The notes: generated by a model not told the origin, from the letters alone. A DNA stretch of 64,000 nucleotides from DASQHL01 sp963843685 (GCA_963843685.1 CAWJLO010000010.1:905109-969108); one strand, 5' to 3'; numbered from the stretch's first letter, positions 17,299 to 27,749 are shown. Translations and numbers: made by a program.

Positions 17299-18455
17299 GC
17301 CGTCGCGACGGGTTCGCGCGCCGGGTGCTGCGCCTGTGCAAGCGCCTCCAGGCTCGGCAGGTGGATCTTCGCCATCCGGATGCTCGTCGGCCGGAACATC
17401 CCCAGCACCCACGTGTAGTCGCGCCTCACGTCGCTGGTGTAGTACGACGCATAGAGGTCATCGCCCTGGATCACGATCCCCGCGTACGACGTGTCGCCCG
17501 CGCTCGGCAGGTCGCACAGGTACGTCAGCCCGTCCTCCTCTACCAGGTAGAGAGACGTACGCTTGCGACTGTACATCCCGCCTTGCTCGACGAACCTGCG
17601 GGCCTGCGTCACCTGCTGCCGGCCGATGGCGTACACGCGGCCGTGGTACGGGAACAGGCACGGCCCGTCCAGCCGCGTCACTGGGCTCTTCCGGTACGAC
17701 CAGTGCTCGTAGGGCGGCTCCGCCACGGAGATCAGCGTCGATGCGGTAGCGTCGCCCCACTCGTTCCCGTTCCCCTCCAGCCGCGCCGTTGCGATGATCC
17801 GCCCGTCCGGCAGGAACTCGAAGTCCGTCTCGTCGTTCCGTTCACCCTCGTAAATCATCGAGACCGGCTCCCAGCCGACCCCGTCGTTCGACTTGAACAG
17901 CATCGACTTGCCGTGCTCGTTCCAGTACGCCGTCACGTACCAGGTCTCGCCGTCCCGCGTCTTCGGCCGCCAGTACAGCCACCCTGGCTGGTTCACCTCC
18001 ACCATCGGCTCCCACGCCACGCCGTCGCCGCTCGACGTGTACACCGTCGTCACCGGCTCCGCCATCACGGTCAGGTTCGGCAGGACATAGAGGAACAGCC
18101 GGCCGCGGATCTGCGCGAACTTGGGGTCGCGGTACTCGCGCCCCGTCTCGTTCTTGAACTCCGTTACCTTCTCCCAGGCACGCGCGTCGCGCGATCGCCA
18201 CAGCAGCAGCCGGCTCCGCCGCGACCCCAGGTGGTACGGCGACGTCTGGTGGCAGAGGTAGAACCATCCGTCGAAGAACGTCAGGTCCGTGTTGGAGTTG
18301 TGCTTGCCGTCCGCGACCGCGTCCCACGTGTCACGCACGACCCGACGGTCCACCCCCGCCGGCTTCGGCCGCAGCAGCACGTACGCGATCGCGCCGTTCG
18401 CCTCCACCCGGAAGCGCTGTAGCCGCCCCCGCCATCGCCGCAATCGACGGTCCAT
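17295..18455 (-). CDS. Beta-propeller protein, sialidase/glycosidase-like fold
   Basis: A 386-residue protein without a signal peptide or membrane helix. Repeated blades are visible as words of the type LLLWRSRDARAWEK, YTSSGDGVAWEP, LFKSNDGVGWEP and DLYASYYTSD, each ending in an S/D-x-D-G-x-x-W Asp-box-like turn. This is typical of five- or six-bladed exo-sialidase and GH43/62-type propellers. An acidic catalytic residue cannot be assigned with confidence. A role in glycan or sugar-acid breakdown fits the coupled RraA-like aldolase and downstream SDR. Annotated elsewhere it would probably be a hypothetical or glycosyl hydrolase-like protein. Confidence 0.6.
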   Translation of the reverse strand: MDRRLRRWRGRLQRFRVEANGAIAYVLLRPKPAGVDRRVVRDTWDAVADGKHNSNTDLTFFDGWFYLCHQTSPYHLGSRRSRLLLWRSRDARAWEKVTEFKNETGREYRDPKFAQIRGRLFLYVLPNLTVMAEPVTTVYTSSGDGVAWEPMVEVNQPGWLYWRPKTRDGETWYVTAYWNEHGKSMLFKSNDGVGWEPVSMIYEGERNDETDFEFLPDGRIIATARLEGNGNEWGDATASTLISVAEPPYEHWSYRKSPVTRLDGPCLFPYHGRVYAIGRQQVTQARRFVEQGGMYSRKRTSLYLVEEDGLTYLCDLPSAGDTSYAGIVIQGDDLYASYYTSDVRRDYTWVLGMFRPTSIRMAKIHLPSLEALAQAQHPAREPVATA

Positions 18456-18528
18456 CGCGAGCCTCCTGCATCTCTGGATGCAGCGACCCTAGCCGATCTG
18501 CCAGTTGTGAGGAAGTCCGGTACGCCCG

Positions 18529-18987
<459 letters not shown>

Positions 18988-19132
18988 ATCCGGCTCCTTT
19001 GGCGATGAATTCATTCGCGCGCGCGTTCTGACACCGTACCACAGCGCCTCCGGCCGATCAGCGCCGCCGCCGCTTGCCCGCACCCGTCACGTGCGCCAAG
19101 CTCCCACCTGGCGAGATCGTCAGGGGGCGCAC

Positions 19133-19555
19133 GTGTACCACACCGAACACAGCATCCACATCGAAGCTCCACCGGCCACCGTCTGGGCCACCCTCACCGA
19201 TGTCGAGCACGCGCCCGACTGGACCCCGACGATGACCAGGGTCGAGCGCCTCGACTCGGGCCCGTTCGGCCCCACGAGCAGCGCCCGCATCAAGCTCGTC
19301 GGCCTCTCGGCCGTCGTGTGGCGCGTCACTCGGTTCGACGACGGCCGCTCGTTCACCTGGGTCACCCAGACCGGTCCTCACATCGTGGCAACGCACGTCG
19401 TGCAACCAGACGGCGCCGGCGCCAAGCTCACACTCGGCATCGACGCCAGCGGCGCCCTCGCCCTCCTCTTCGCCCCCCTCATCCGCTGGGTCTCACCCCG
19501 CAACATCCGGCGCGAGGCCGCCGGCCTCAAAGCGCACTGCGAACGCAACTCCTGA
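19133..19555 (+). CDS. SRPBCC (START-like/polyketide cyclase) family protein
   Basis: About 140 residues from a GTG start, with no good ribosome site. HSIHIEAPPATVWATLTDVEHAPDW is the N-terminal strand and helix of the SRPBCC fold, and a late helix (FAPLIRWVSPRNIRREAAGLKAHCE) closes the hydrophobic pocket. Members bind or transform hydrophobic ligands; this one could be a simple carrier or a cyclase-like protein. The frame stays open upstream into the FTR promoter region, but homology-like content starts here. The antiporter gene follows 84 bases downstream. Confidence 0.7.
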   Translation: MYHTEHSIHIEAPPATVWATLTDVEHAPDWTPTMTRVERLDSGPFGPTSSARIKLVGLSAVVWRVTRFDDGRSFTWVTQTGPHIVATHVVQPDGAGAKLTLGIDASGALALLFAPLIRWVSPRNIRREAAGLKAHCERNS

Positions 19556-19639
19556 GAGAACGCCAATCACCCGCTATCCTGCTCAGGCCGCGCCGGCGGC
19601 TGGCGTTGTCCTGCCGCGGCGCTCGCACGACGGGCAGCA

Positions 19640-21463
19640 TTGACTGAGCAACTCACCCTCCGTCTGGTCGCCATCCTCGCCATTGGCGTCGCCTCCCAGT
19701 GGATCGCCTGGCGGCTCCGCTTCCCCGCCATCCTCCTCCTCCTCGCTGCCGGACTGGCCGCGGGCCCCGGCCTCGGCTTCATCGATCCTGATCAGGTCTT
19801 CGGCCAGCTTCTCCTGCCGGTGGTATCGCTCTCCGTCGGCGTGATCCTCTTCGAAGGTGGCCTGACGCTGCGCCTGCGCGAACTCCCGGCGATCAGCGGC
19901 GTGGTGCAACGTCTCGTCACTCTCGGCGCGCTCGCCACGTGGGCCACGACGGCTCTCGGCGCCTGGCTCCTCTTCGACATGAGCGCCGGCGTCGCCGCTC
20001 TTCTCGGTGCCATCCTCGTCGTCACGGGCCCGACCGTCGTCGGCCCGCTGCTCGAACAGGTGAGGCCGGCCGGAAGCGTCCGCGCGATCCTCAAGTGGGA
20101 GGGCATCGTCATCGACCCTCTGGGGGCCATGCTCGCCGTGTTCGTGTTCGAATCGATCTCCTCCGGTGGCCGCGGCTTCGGCCTGGAAGCCGTCAGTCGC
20201 GTGCTCCTCACTCTCGGCCTCGGCACGGGACTCGGCGTCGCCGCGGCGGCCCTCGTCGTCATCGCTTTGCATCGATTCTGGGTGCCTGACTCCCTGCAAG
20301 CGCCCGTCGTACTCGTCGCGCTCCTCGCTTCGCAGGTGGGTGCCGACCGCGTACAGGCCGAGTCCGGCCTCCTCGCCGCCACGATCATGGGCATCGCACT
20401 TGCCAACCAGAACTACGTGGCCGTGGCCCGCATCGTGGAGTTCAAGGAGAACCTGCGAGTCCTCATCATCGGCGGGCTCTTCGTCGCCCTCTCCGCGCGC
20501 CTCACGCGCGACGATATATCGGCGGTCGGGTTCGCAGGCATCGCGTTTCTCGCCCTCGTCATCTTCGTCGCGCGGCCGCTGACCGTTGCCGTATCAACCA
20601 TCCCTTCGAAGCTCTCCTGGCGCGAACGCGCGTTCCTCGCGGGCGTCGCCCCTCGTGGCATCGTCGCCGCCGCGATCTCCTCCGTCTTCGCACTCCAGCT
20701 CTCCAGCGAAGGCCACGCCGGCGCGCACCTGCTCGTTCCCGCCACCTTCAGCGTGATCATCGGCACGGTCATCCTTTACGGCGTCGGGGCGGCCCCCCTC
20801 GCGCGCCGCCTCCGCTTGTCCGAGCCTGATCCGCAGGGCCTGCTCATCGTCGGCGCCCACCCCTGGGCGCGGTCGCTCGCCTCCGCACTTCAAAGTGCTG
20901 GCCTCCGCGTCCTTCTCATCGACAGCAACTGGCAGAACGTCAGCGACGCCCGGCTCGATGGCCTCCCCTGTCATCATGGCAGCGTCCTCTCCGATGAGAC
21001 GCTCCCCAGCCTCGATCTCGTGGGCATCGGCAACCTGCTGGCCGTCACGCCAAACGACGGCATCAACGCCCTCGCCGCGCGGCGGTTCCAGCACTCCTTC
21101 GGCAGCGCCAACGTGTTTCACCTCGTGCCGTCGACGCGCGAGCCGGGATCCACCGAGCCGATCGCGCGCGAGCTGCGCGGACGCTCGCTCTTCGGCGCGC
21201 AGTTCACGTTCGAAGAGATCCAGCGGCGCTTTGACTCCGGCCAGGTCTTCAAGGCGACACCCCTGACCGACCAGTTCGGCTGGGACCGCTACCGTGAGCG
21301 CTATCCCGATCCGCTGCTCGCCGCTACCGTCGACGCCTCGGGCCGTATCACTGTGAACACCGGCGCGTCAGACCCGACCCCGGGCCGAACCGTCATCGCA
21401 CTGGTGCAAGACGAGCCAGACGTGACGGGCGGCAGCACGACGGGCGGGACGGCGCACACGTAA
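19640..21463 (+). CDS. Sodium/proton antiporter (CPA family) with TrkA-N-like domain
   Basis: 607 residues from a TTG start. The first about 390 residues form around 12 membrane helices in the NhaP/CPA1 style, including the GLAAGPGLG, SVGVILFEGGLTL and LGAILVVTGPTVVGPLL segments. The last holds the ion-binding helix region, with a TGPT in place of the TDP of many relatives. A soluble Rossmann segment follows (about 400-500, GLLIVGAHPWARSLASAL), similar to the NAD-binding TrkA-N domain of Kef/NhaP2-type regulators, and then a small C-terminal domain. It would exchange Na+ or K+ for H+ across the inner membrane. No partner gene is adjacent. Confidence 0.8.
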   Translation: MTEQLTLRLVAILAIGVASQWIAWRLRFPAILLLLAAGLAAGPGLGFIDPDQVFGQLLLPVVSLSVGVILFEGGLTLRLRELPAISGVVQRLVTLGALATWATTALGAWLLFDMSAGVAALLGAILVVTGPTVVGPLLEQVRPAGSVRAILKWEGIVIDPLGAMLAVFVFESISSGGRGFGLEAVSRVLLTLGLGTGLGVAAAALVVIALHRFWVPDSLQAPVVLVALLASQVGADRVQAESGLLAATIMGIALANQNYVAVARIVEFKENLRVLIIGGLFVALSARLTRDDISAVGFAGIAFLALVIFVARPLTVAVSTIPSKLSWRERAFLAGVAPRGIVAAAISSVFALQLSSEGHAGAHLLVPATFSVIIGTVILYGVGAAPLARRLRLSEPDPQGLLIVGAHPWARSLASALQSAGLRVLLIDSNWQNVSDARLDGLPCHHGSVLSDETLPSLDLVGIGNLLAVTPNDGINALAARRFQHSFGSANVFHLVPSTREPGSTEPIARELRGRSLFGAQFTFEEIQRRFDSGQVFKATPLTDQFGWDRYRERYPDPLLAATVDASGRITVNTGASDPTPGRTVIALVQDEPDVTGGSTTGGTAHT

Positions 21464-21617
21464 CCCTCGCCCGCCCGCGAACAACGTGCTCCCTGGCGCG
21501 GTTCGAAACCATCGTCCGTCGCGCGCGGGCCGAATGGCCGTACCGCCACCGTTGGCCTGCTCCTACCTTGGCGATAGCGGCGCAAACATGACGCCAACAG
21601 CCAAGGAGCCGCCCGCC

Positions 21618-22115
21618 ATGACCAACGCACGCCACCTCGTTGCACTCGTCGTGCTCGTCTCCACCGCCCTGCTCGTCGCCGCCTGCGGTGGCGGCAGCGA
21701 CGCCAGCGCTACGAAGACCGCGGCCGCGCCCGAGACCCCCGCGGCCACAACCTCAGCGCCGACAGCCACCGCCACCGTCCCGGCCGAGGTGCAGCTCACC
21801 GACGCCGACAACGGCACCTCTGTGACACTGGCAAACGGCGGTACCCTGATCATCGCGCTCGCCAGCAACCCGTCGACCGGCTTCACGTGGAGCGTCGCCG
21901 ACCCGTCGCCCTCCCAGCTCGTGCTCCAGGGCGAGCCAAAGTACGTCCCGCCCGGCTCCACCACCACGCCCGCCGTAGGCGCCGCCGGTACGCAGGTCTT
22001 CACCTTCAAGGCGACCTCGACTGGCGTGGCCGAGCTCACCCTCAACTACGCTCGATCGTTCGAGCCCACGGCCACGCCTGACAAGACCTTCACCGTCACT
22101 GTGACCGTGGAGTAG
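21618..22115 (+). CDS. Lipoprotein with chagasin-family protease inhibitor domain (I42)
   Basis: A 165-residue secreted lipoprotein. The signal peptide ends in the lipobox LVAAC near residue 22, then a Thr/Ala-rich linker, then an about 100-residue immunoglobulin-like domain. The loop NPSTGFTW is the signature NPTTGY/F loop of chagasin cysteine-protease inhibitors. The later GTQVFTFKATSTGVAELTLNYAR completes the fold and the YARSFE segment replaces the usual RPW loop. It should sit on the outer face of the membrane and block papain-like proteases. AAGGAG lies nine bases before the ATG; an earlier in-frame start is less likely. No protease gene is adjacent. Confidence 0.8.
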   Translation: MTNARHLVALVVLVSTALLVAACGGGSDASATKTAAAPETPAATTSAPTATATVPAEVQLTDADNGTSVTLANGGTLIIALASNPSTGFTWSVADPSPSQLVLQGEPKYVPPGSTTTPAVGAAGTQVFTFKATSTGVAELTLNYARSFEPTATPDKTFTVTVTVE

Positions 22116-22175
22116 AACGCGCGCGAGCGTAGCTGCGGGCAAGGTGTCTCCGCGGGAGTCCACACCCGAGACGGC

Positions 22176-22976
22176 TTAGGCGCGCCTACCCTTGATAGCC
22201 CACGCCCGCGCCAACAGCCGAATCGAGCCATCCAGCGCAACCGGCAGTGCGCTTCGAATCCTCTCCCGCACCGCGGCCTGCCCATCGCCGTCCAAAGACG
22301 CCAGATACGTCGGCGCTGGCCCCTGACCGCGGGTGAACGGCGCCCAGTAGTCGGCGAAATCGGTGAACACCGTCGACACCTCGATGGCCCGGACGCTCAC
22401 GTCGCGCATCCCGGCCGGCCGCCACATCTCCGTCAGCGCCTCCGGCGAACACATCGGAAACCGCCGACCTTCGTCGAGTTCGCCCGCCTCCGGGTCGAGC
22501 GATGCTGCCGCGTCCCAGAAGTAACGCAGCATCTGCATCTCTCCCGCGTAGTCCCAGACGTACGCAGCCGCCGTGCCGCCCGGCCGCAGCACTCGCGCGA
22601 ATTCCTCCACTGCCTCAGCCGGCTCCGGCACGAAGTTGAGCGCCAGCGCCGACACCACCACATCCCGACACCGTCCGTCGAGAGGCAGCGCCCGCGCGTC
22701 GCCGGTGCTGAATACGACGCGTCGATCTGAGATGCGCGAGCGCGCGAAGGAGACGAATGCATCGGACGGATCGATGCCGTCGACGGACGCCGGGCTCTGC
22801 GTAGCCAGGATCGCTTCCGTCAGAGCGCCCGTCCCGCAACCCACGTCGACCCAACGAAGCCCCGGCCGCGCGTTCAGCCACGCGAGGAACTCCGGCGCGA
22901 TCAAACGGCTCCAGCGCCCAACATACCCCTCGTACGACTCTCCGCTCGCCCACACGTCTTCGATCTCAGAGGACAT
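22176..22976 (-). CDS. Class I SAM-dependent methyltransferase
   Basis: A 266-residue methyltransferase. RWVDVGCGTGALTEAIL (about 42-58) is motif I, VDGIDPSDAFV the acidic motif II, GDARALPL motif III and VVVSALALNFVPEP motif IV, with EFARVLRPGGTAAAYVWDYAG typical of UbiE-like enzymes on small molecules. The substrate is unknown. The ATG at 22976 is chosen over the one at 22997 because a -10 box TACACT ends exactly six bases before it, which fits a leaderless mRNA. It is convergent with the chagasin-like lipoprotein and divergent from the membrane spermidine-synthase-like gene. Confidence 0.82.
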   Translation of the reverse strand: MSSEIEDVWASGESYEGYVGRWSRLIAPEFLAWLNARPGLRWVDVGCGTGALTEAILATQSPASVDGIDPSDAFVSFARSRISDRRVVFSTGDARALPLDGRCRDVVVSALALNFVPEPAEAVEEFARVLRPGGTAAAYVWDYAGEMQMLRYFWDAAASLDPEAGELDEGRRFPMCSPEALTEMWRPAGMRDVSVRAIEVSTVFTDFADYWAPFTRGQGPAPTYLASLDGDGQAAVRERIRSALPVALDGSIRLLARAWAIKGRRA

Positions 22977-23110
22977 GCCGCGAGTGTACAGCCGCACCCG
23001 TACGTGCGATCCCTGACCGTAAGCTCTTGCGCCCCTGGGCTCGCCTCTCGATCGCCCTCACGACATCCCGTCCGTGCGCGAACCGTGCCGCACTGCCGAA
23101 CATCTTCAAG

Positions 23111-25372
23111 ATGAACCAGCCCGACCAGGCCGCCTCGACGCGCCCCGTCGCCACTGTGGTGCCGGCCGGCTTCGCGCACCTCGGCGAGCGCGTCCAGCCG
23201 TGGCTATTCGCCACCGTCGTCGGCCTCTCGGCGTTCCTGCTCTTCAGCCTGGAGCTGCTCGCCGCGCGCCTCGTCCTTCCCGTATTTGGCGGCGCACCCG
23301 CCGTCTGGACCACCGGCCTCTGCTTCTTCACCGGCGTGCTCTTCCTGGGCTACGTCTACGCTCACGTCGTCGCTGCCCGCATCCCGCCCGCCGTCGCCGG
23401 CATGCTGCAGCTCGTGCTGGCGGTCGCCGCCGTCGCGCTCACGTTCCTCGCGCCCGCGCACGTCGCCTCGCTCCGCGTTGACTGGATGCCTGCCGCGCTC
23501 AACGTCCTCCTCGCCCTCGCCGTCATCGGCGGCGCCTCCGCCTTCCTGCTCGCGACGACGACGCCGCTGCTCTCGTCCTGGTACGCCGGCCGAGGGCGCG
23601 ATCCGTGGTGGCTCTTCGCCGTCTCCAACGGCGCCAGCTTCCTCGCCCTCCTCGCCTACCCGTTCGTCATCGAGCCCGCCATCGCCCTCTCCGCGCAGCG
23701 CACCCTGTTCGTCGTCGCGCTTGCCGCCTACGCCGCCGCGCTGATCCCCATCGTCCTCGGCAACCAGCGCGCGCGCGCCGCCGCCGAGCACGCCCAATCC
23801 GCCGGCGTCGCCGCGATCGCAATACCGCGCCAGGCCCTCTGGCTCTTCGCCGCGCTGGTCCCCGCCGGCCTGCTCGCCGCCACGACCAACTTCCTGCAGA
23901 CGGACCTCATCTCCGCGCCGCTGATCTGGATCGGCCCGCTCGCCGTCTACCTGGCCAGCTTCGTCGTCGCATTCGCTGATCGCGGCCGCCCGATCGTGCG
24001 CGCCTGTCGCTGGCTCGTGCCGGCCGCCGCCACGCTCCTCTGGCTCCCCTTCGTCAAGCCCGAGGGCTGGCCCGCGACCCCACTCCTCGTCGTCGAGCTC
24101 GGCGCCTTCTTCGTGCTCGCCGTCGCCATCCACGGCGCGCTCGCCGCGGATCGGCCCGAAACGAGCCACCTCACGCGCTTCTACCTCATCCTCACCGCCG
24201 GCGGCGCGCTCGGCACTGCCTTCGTCGCCATCGTCGCCCCCATCATCTTCTCGACGATCTACGAGTACCCGCTCCTCATCGTCGCCGGCCTCGTCGCCCT
24301 CGCGCTGCTGTCCGCCGCGCCCGAAAACGCTCCCGGACGCCTGCGCCTCGGCCCGGTACTGCGTGCCGGCGCCGCACGCCTCATCCCGTACGCCGCCGCC
24401 GGAGCGTTGCTCGTCCTCCTGATCGACGCGCGCCAGCCCGCCGCCGCGGCCGACGTCCGCAATCTGCTGCTCGTCGGCGGCATCGTCGTCTTCGCAGCGG
24501 TCACTCCCCGCATCCTCGCGACCGCCGCGCCGCTCACGTTCGTCGTGCTGATTGCGCTCACGTCGGCCTCACCCCTCGTCCGCACGCGCAACTTCTTCGG
24601 CGTCGTCGAGGTGCGCGAAGCCAGGGACTACCACGCCGAGTACTCCGGCACGACGCTGCACGGCCTCCAGTACACAGACGCCCGACGTGACGAGCCCACC
24701 ACCTACTACTCCCGCCTCGGTCCGCTCAGCGCCGTCTTCGACGACCTCCGCGCCCGCACGTCTAACGCAGAGATCGGCCCGAGGATCGGCGTTGTCGGCC
24801 TCGGAGTCGGCACCATCGCCGCGTACGCGCAGCCCGGCGACGACCTCACCTTCTACGAGATCAACCCTGCCGTCGTCGACATCGCCCGCAACCCCGCCTA
24901 CTTCACGTACCTCAGCGACGCACCCGTAACGCCGCGCGTCGTTGTCGGCGACGGTCGCCTCTCGCTCGAGGATCAGCCCGCCGGCTCGTTCGACCTGCTC
25001 ATCCTCGACGCCTTCTCATCCGACACCGTCCCCGCGCACCTGCTGACACGCGAGGCCATCGAGACGTACGCGCGCACGCTTCGCCCCGGCGGCGTCCTCG
25101 CCTTCCACCTGTCCAACCGCTACTACAGCCTCACCGCGCCGGTCGCCGCCACCGCGCGCTCCGCCGGTCTCGACGCTCTTACCCGCGGCTTCACGCCGGA
25201 CGCCGACCAGATCGAGCAGGACGGAGCCACCGGCTCACGCTGGCTCGTCGTCGGCGCGCCCGAAGATCTGGCCCGCTTCGCCGCCGCCGGCTGGACCGCC
25301 CCCACCGGCGGCTACGCCCTCACCGACGACTACTCCGACCTCACCCGCTCCCTCAACCTCGCCGGCTTCTGA
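23111..25372 (+). CDS. Membrane-fused spermidine synthase-like protein
   Basis: About 753 residues. The N-terminal two thirds contain 12 or more hydrophobic helices, starting LFATVVGLSAFLLFSLELLAARLVLPVFGGAPAVW in two stretches, which is the usual opening of the fused MFS/spermidine synthase family. The C-terminal 220 residues are a Rossmann methyltransferase-like domain with GVVGLGVGTIAAY, LTFYEINPAVV and FDLLILDAFSSD. This matches SpeE-like aminopropyltransferases, but the function of the fused form is not established. The frame begins at 23027; the ATG at 23111 (MNQPDQ) is my choice because it precedes the first helix directly. Confidence 0.78.
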   Translation: MNQPDQAASTRPVATVVPAGFAHLGERVQPWLFATVVGLSAFLLFSLELLAARLVLPVFGGAPAVWTTGLCFFTGVLFLGYVYAHVVAARIPPAVAGMLQLVLAVAAVALTFLAPAHVASLRVDWMPAALNVLLALAVIGGASAFLLATTTPLLSSWYAGRGRDPWWLFAVSNGASFLALLAYPFVIEPAIALSAQRTLFVVALAAYAAALIPIVLGNQRARAAAEHAQSAGVAAIAIPRQALWLFAALVPAGLLAATTNFLQTDLISAPLIWIGPLAVYLASFVVAFADRGRPIVRACRWLVPAAATLLWLPFVKPEGWPATPLLVVELGAFFVLAVAIHGALAADRPETSHLTRFYLILTAGGALGTAFVAIVAPIIFSTIYEYPLLIVAGLVALALLSAAPENAPGRLRLGPVLRAGAARLIPYAAAGALLVLLIDARQPAAAADVRNLLLVGGIVVFAAVTPRILATAAPLTFVVLIALTSASPLVRTRNFFGVVEVREARDYHAEYSGTTLHGLQYTDARRDEPTTYYSRLGPLSAVFDDLRARTSNAEIGPRIGVVGLGVGTIAAYAQPGDDLTFYEINPAVVDIARNPAYFTYLSDAPVTPRVVVGDGRLSLEDQPAGSFDLLILDAFSSDTVPAHLLTREAIETYARTLRPGGVLAFHLSNRYYSLTAPVAATARSAGLDALTRGFTPDADQIEQDGATGSRWLVVGAPEDLARFAAAGWTAPTGGYALTDDYSDLTRSLNLAGF

Positions 25373-25433
25373 CCCCACCGTGATCGCGCGTCCCGTCGTC
25401 GCCGGAGCCCCGCCTCGCTAAACTGACTCTGCA

Positions 25434-26763
25434 ATGGACATCATCCCGTTCGTCACGGACAGCCTCGGCGACTCCTCCTACCTCCTCGTCGCCGGCGACG
25501 TCGCCGCGGTGATCGACCCGCAGCGCGACGTGCGCCCGTACCGCGAGGCAGCCGCCGCCCGCAACGCCGCCATCACGCACGTCTTCGAGACCCACGTCCA
25601 CAACGATTACGTCTCCGGTGGCCGCGAGCTCGCCGCGCTCGGCGCCACGATCGTCGCCCCGGCCGCGTCCGGCCTACAGTTCCCGCATCAGCCCGTTGCC
25701 GACGGCGATGAGGTAGCCATCGGTCACGTCCGCATCCGCGCCGTCGCCGCCCCCGGCCACACGTACGAGCACACCGCCTACGTCGCAACCGGCCCCGACG
25801 GCTCCACCACCGCCGCCTTCACCGGCGGATCACTGCTCGTCGCCTCCGCCGGCCGCACCGACCTCCTCGGCCCGGACCACACCGACGAGTTGACCCGCAT
25901 GCAGTGGGCCACCGCCCACCGCCTCGCGTCGCTCCTCCCCGATGGCGCACGCGTCCTCCCGACCCACGGCGCCGGCTCGTTCTGCAGCGCCACCGACGTC
26001 GGCGGACAGCGCACTACCACGCTCGCCGCCGAGCGCGCCGTCAACCCCGCCCTGCTGCCCGAATACGACGAATTTCGCTCCATCCACCTCGCCGCGCTCC
26101 CACCGATCCCCACCTACTACAAACACATGGCGCCCATCAACCGCGCCGGCCCGAAGGTCTACGGCGATCCGCCGCGCCCGCCCATGCTCGATCCCGGCGC
26201 GCTCGAGGCCCTCGTCCGCACATCCGTCCGCGTCGTCGACGTGCGCGACCGCCACGCCTTCGCGCGCGCCCACATCGCCGGCTCGGTGCTCCTCGAGGAG
26301 AGCGCATCGATGCTCGCTTACGCCGGCTGGGTCCTCCCCTTCAACACTCCGTTAGCCCTCGTCACAACCGACGCCGCACAGGCCGATCGCGTCACCACCA
26401 ATCTCCTCCGCATCGCCTACGAGGACGTGCGTGGCTACCTCCCATTCGACGTCTGGCAGCGCGCCGGCCGCCCCGTCGCCCAGCTCGACGCGCTGGACGT
26501 CAGCCAGGCGCGCGCCGCCATCCGCGACGGGCCGCCCCGTCATCGACGTCCGCTTCGACTACGAGCAGGACGCCACGCCAATCCCGAGCGCCGTCCGCCG
26601 CCCCATCGACCACCTCTCCGAATGGCTCGGGGACCCCGGCGCCGAGTCGCCGCTCATCGTCTGCGCCAGCGGCGAGCGCGCCTCCATCGCCGCGAGCTTC
26701 CTCGCCGCCGCCGGCCGCCCCGCCGCCTTCCTCATCGACGGCGGCGCCGAAGACCTCCGCTGA
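25434..26763 (+). CDS. MBL-fold hydrolase with rhodanese domains (ETHE1-like), one frameshift
   Basis: An about 442-residue protein. The metallo-beta-lactamase domain has FETHVHNDYVSGG with His and Asp metal ligands; a Tyr stands where ETHE1-type enzymes have the last His of HxHxDH. HTYEHTAY, TGGSLL and LPTHGAGSF follow. Two rhodanese-like domains make up the rest: VRVVDVRDRHAFARAHIAGS, and a second, VIDVRFDYEQDATPIPSAV, with the Cys loop IVCASGERAS. The frame breaks by one base near 26527 in a G/C run. The second domain reads cleanly to a stop at 26763. Likely roles are persulfide oxidation or sulfur transfer. A TAAACT -10 box lies nine bases before the ATG. Confidence 0.8.
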
Positions 26764-26916
26764 CTCCCACCATTCGTGCATCCGCGTCCATCCGTGTCAT
26801 CTGCGCACAACCGCTGTCAACTCCCACCTCCAACTTCTGACCCCGAATTTACCCGCCGGTTACGCGCGGCGGCCCAAACCCGCCGTATGATCTCGTAGTA
26901 CGGAGGTCGTACCGGC
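26764..26916. other. Intergenic: degenerate short-word repeat
   Basis: Between the MBL-rhodanese and desaturase genes, 26770-26830 holds near-repeats of words such as CATCCGCGTC, CATCCGTGTC and CATCTGCGC. Similar words occur at 48190-48235. A GGAGG ribosome site for the next gene is at 26902-26906. Confidence 0.5.
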
Positions 26917-27749
26917 ATGCTGCAGCACATCATCACCCTCACCATCGCCCTCGCCGTCCTCGCCGCCGCCTTCTTCGTCGTCGAGCGCATCTGGCCCGCC
27001 GTGCCCGATCTGCGCCACAAGCGCACCGGCCGCCGCACCGACATCGCCTTCTACTTCTTCAACGCCACCGTCACGAAGGTCGCCTCAGCCCGATCATCAT
27101 CGGCGTGCTCGTCATCATCGGCGCCCGCTTCGTCGGCCAGCACCTCAACGGCGACGACCTGCGCGCGCTCACCTCGCGCGACACGCCCGTCAGCAATCTG
27201 CCAACGCTCGCGCAGTTCGGCCTGCTCATCCTGATCGCCGACTTCATGGGCTACTGGTCGCACCGCCTCTTCCACTTCGACCCCCGCCTCTGGCGCTTCC
27301 ACTCGATCCACCACTCGTCGCGCCAGGTCGACTGGCTCGCCGCAGTCCGCGTGCACCCCTTCAACGACGTCGTCACCAACGTCGTCCAGGCGCTGCCGCT
27401 GCTGCTCATTGGCTTCGATTTCCAGGCGTTCGGCGGCTACGTCGCGCTGCTCACCATCTTCGCCATCTTCCTCCACTCCAACGTGCCGTGGTCGTACGGC
27501 AAGTTCCGCTACGTCGTCGCCAGCCCCGTCTTCCACCGCTGGCACCACACGACGGAGAAGGAGGGCATCGACAAGAACTTTGCCGGCCTGCTGCCGCTGT
27601 GGGATCTGGTCTTCCACACCTGGTACATGCCCGAAGGCCGCCAGCCCATGGAGTTCGGCGTCCTCGGCGAGCCGATCCCCGACGGCTTCTGGCGTCAGCT
27701 CCTCTACCCCCTCCGCCCCGGCGCCGTCCTCGTCGGTAGCAACGCCTGA
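26917..27749 (+). CDS. Sterol desaturase/fatty acid hydroxylase family protein, one frameshift
   Basis: An about 277-residue membrane di-iron enzyme. The His clusters are HRLFHF, HSIHHSSRQ and FHRWHHT, the HxxxH, HxxHH and HxxHH set of the fatty acid hydroxylase superfamily. About four hydrophobic helices surround them. The first 57 residues (MLQHIITLTIALAVL...) are in one frame and the rest in another, with the break near 27083 just after FNATVTKV; the second frame resumes with LSPIIIGVLVIIG. A single-base indel explains it. The product would hydroxylate or desaturate a lipid at the membrane surface. A hairpin terminator lies 22 bases after the stop. Confidence 0.8.
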
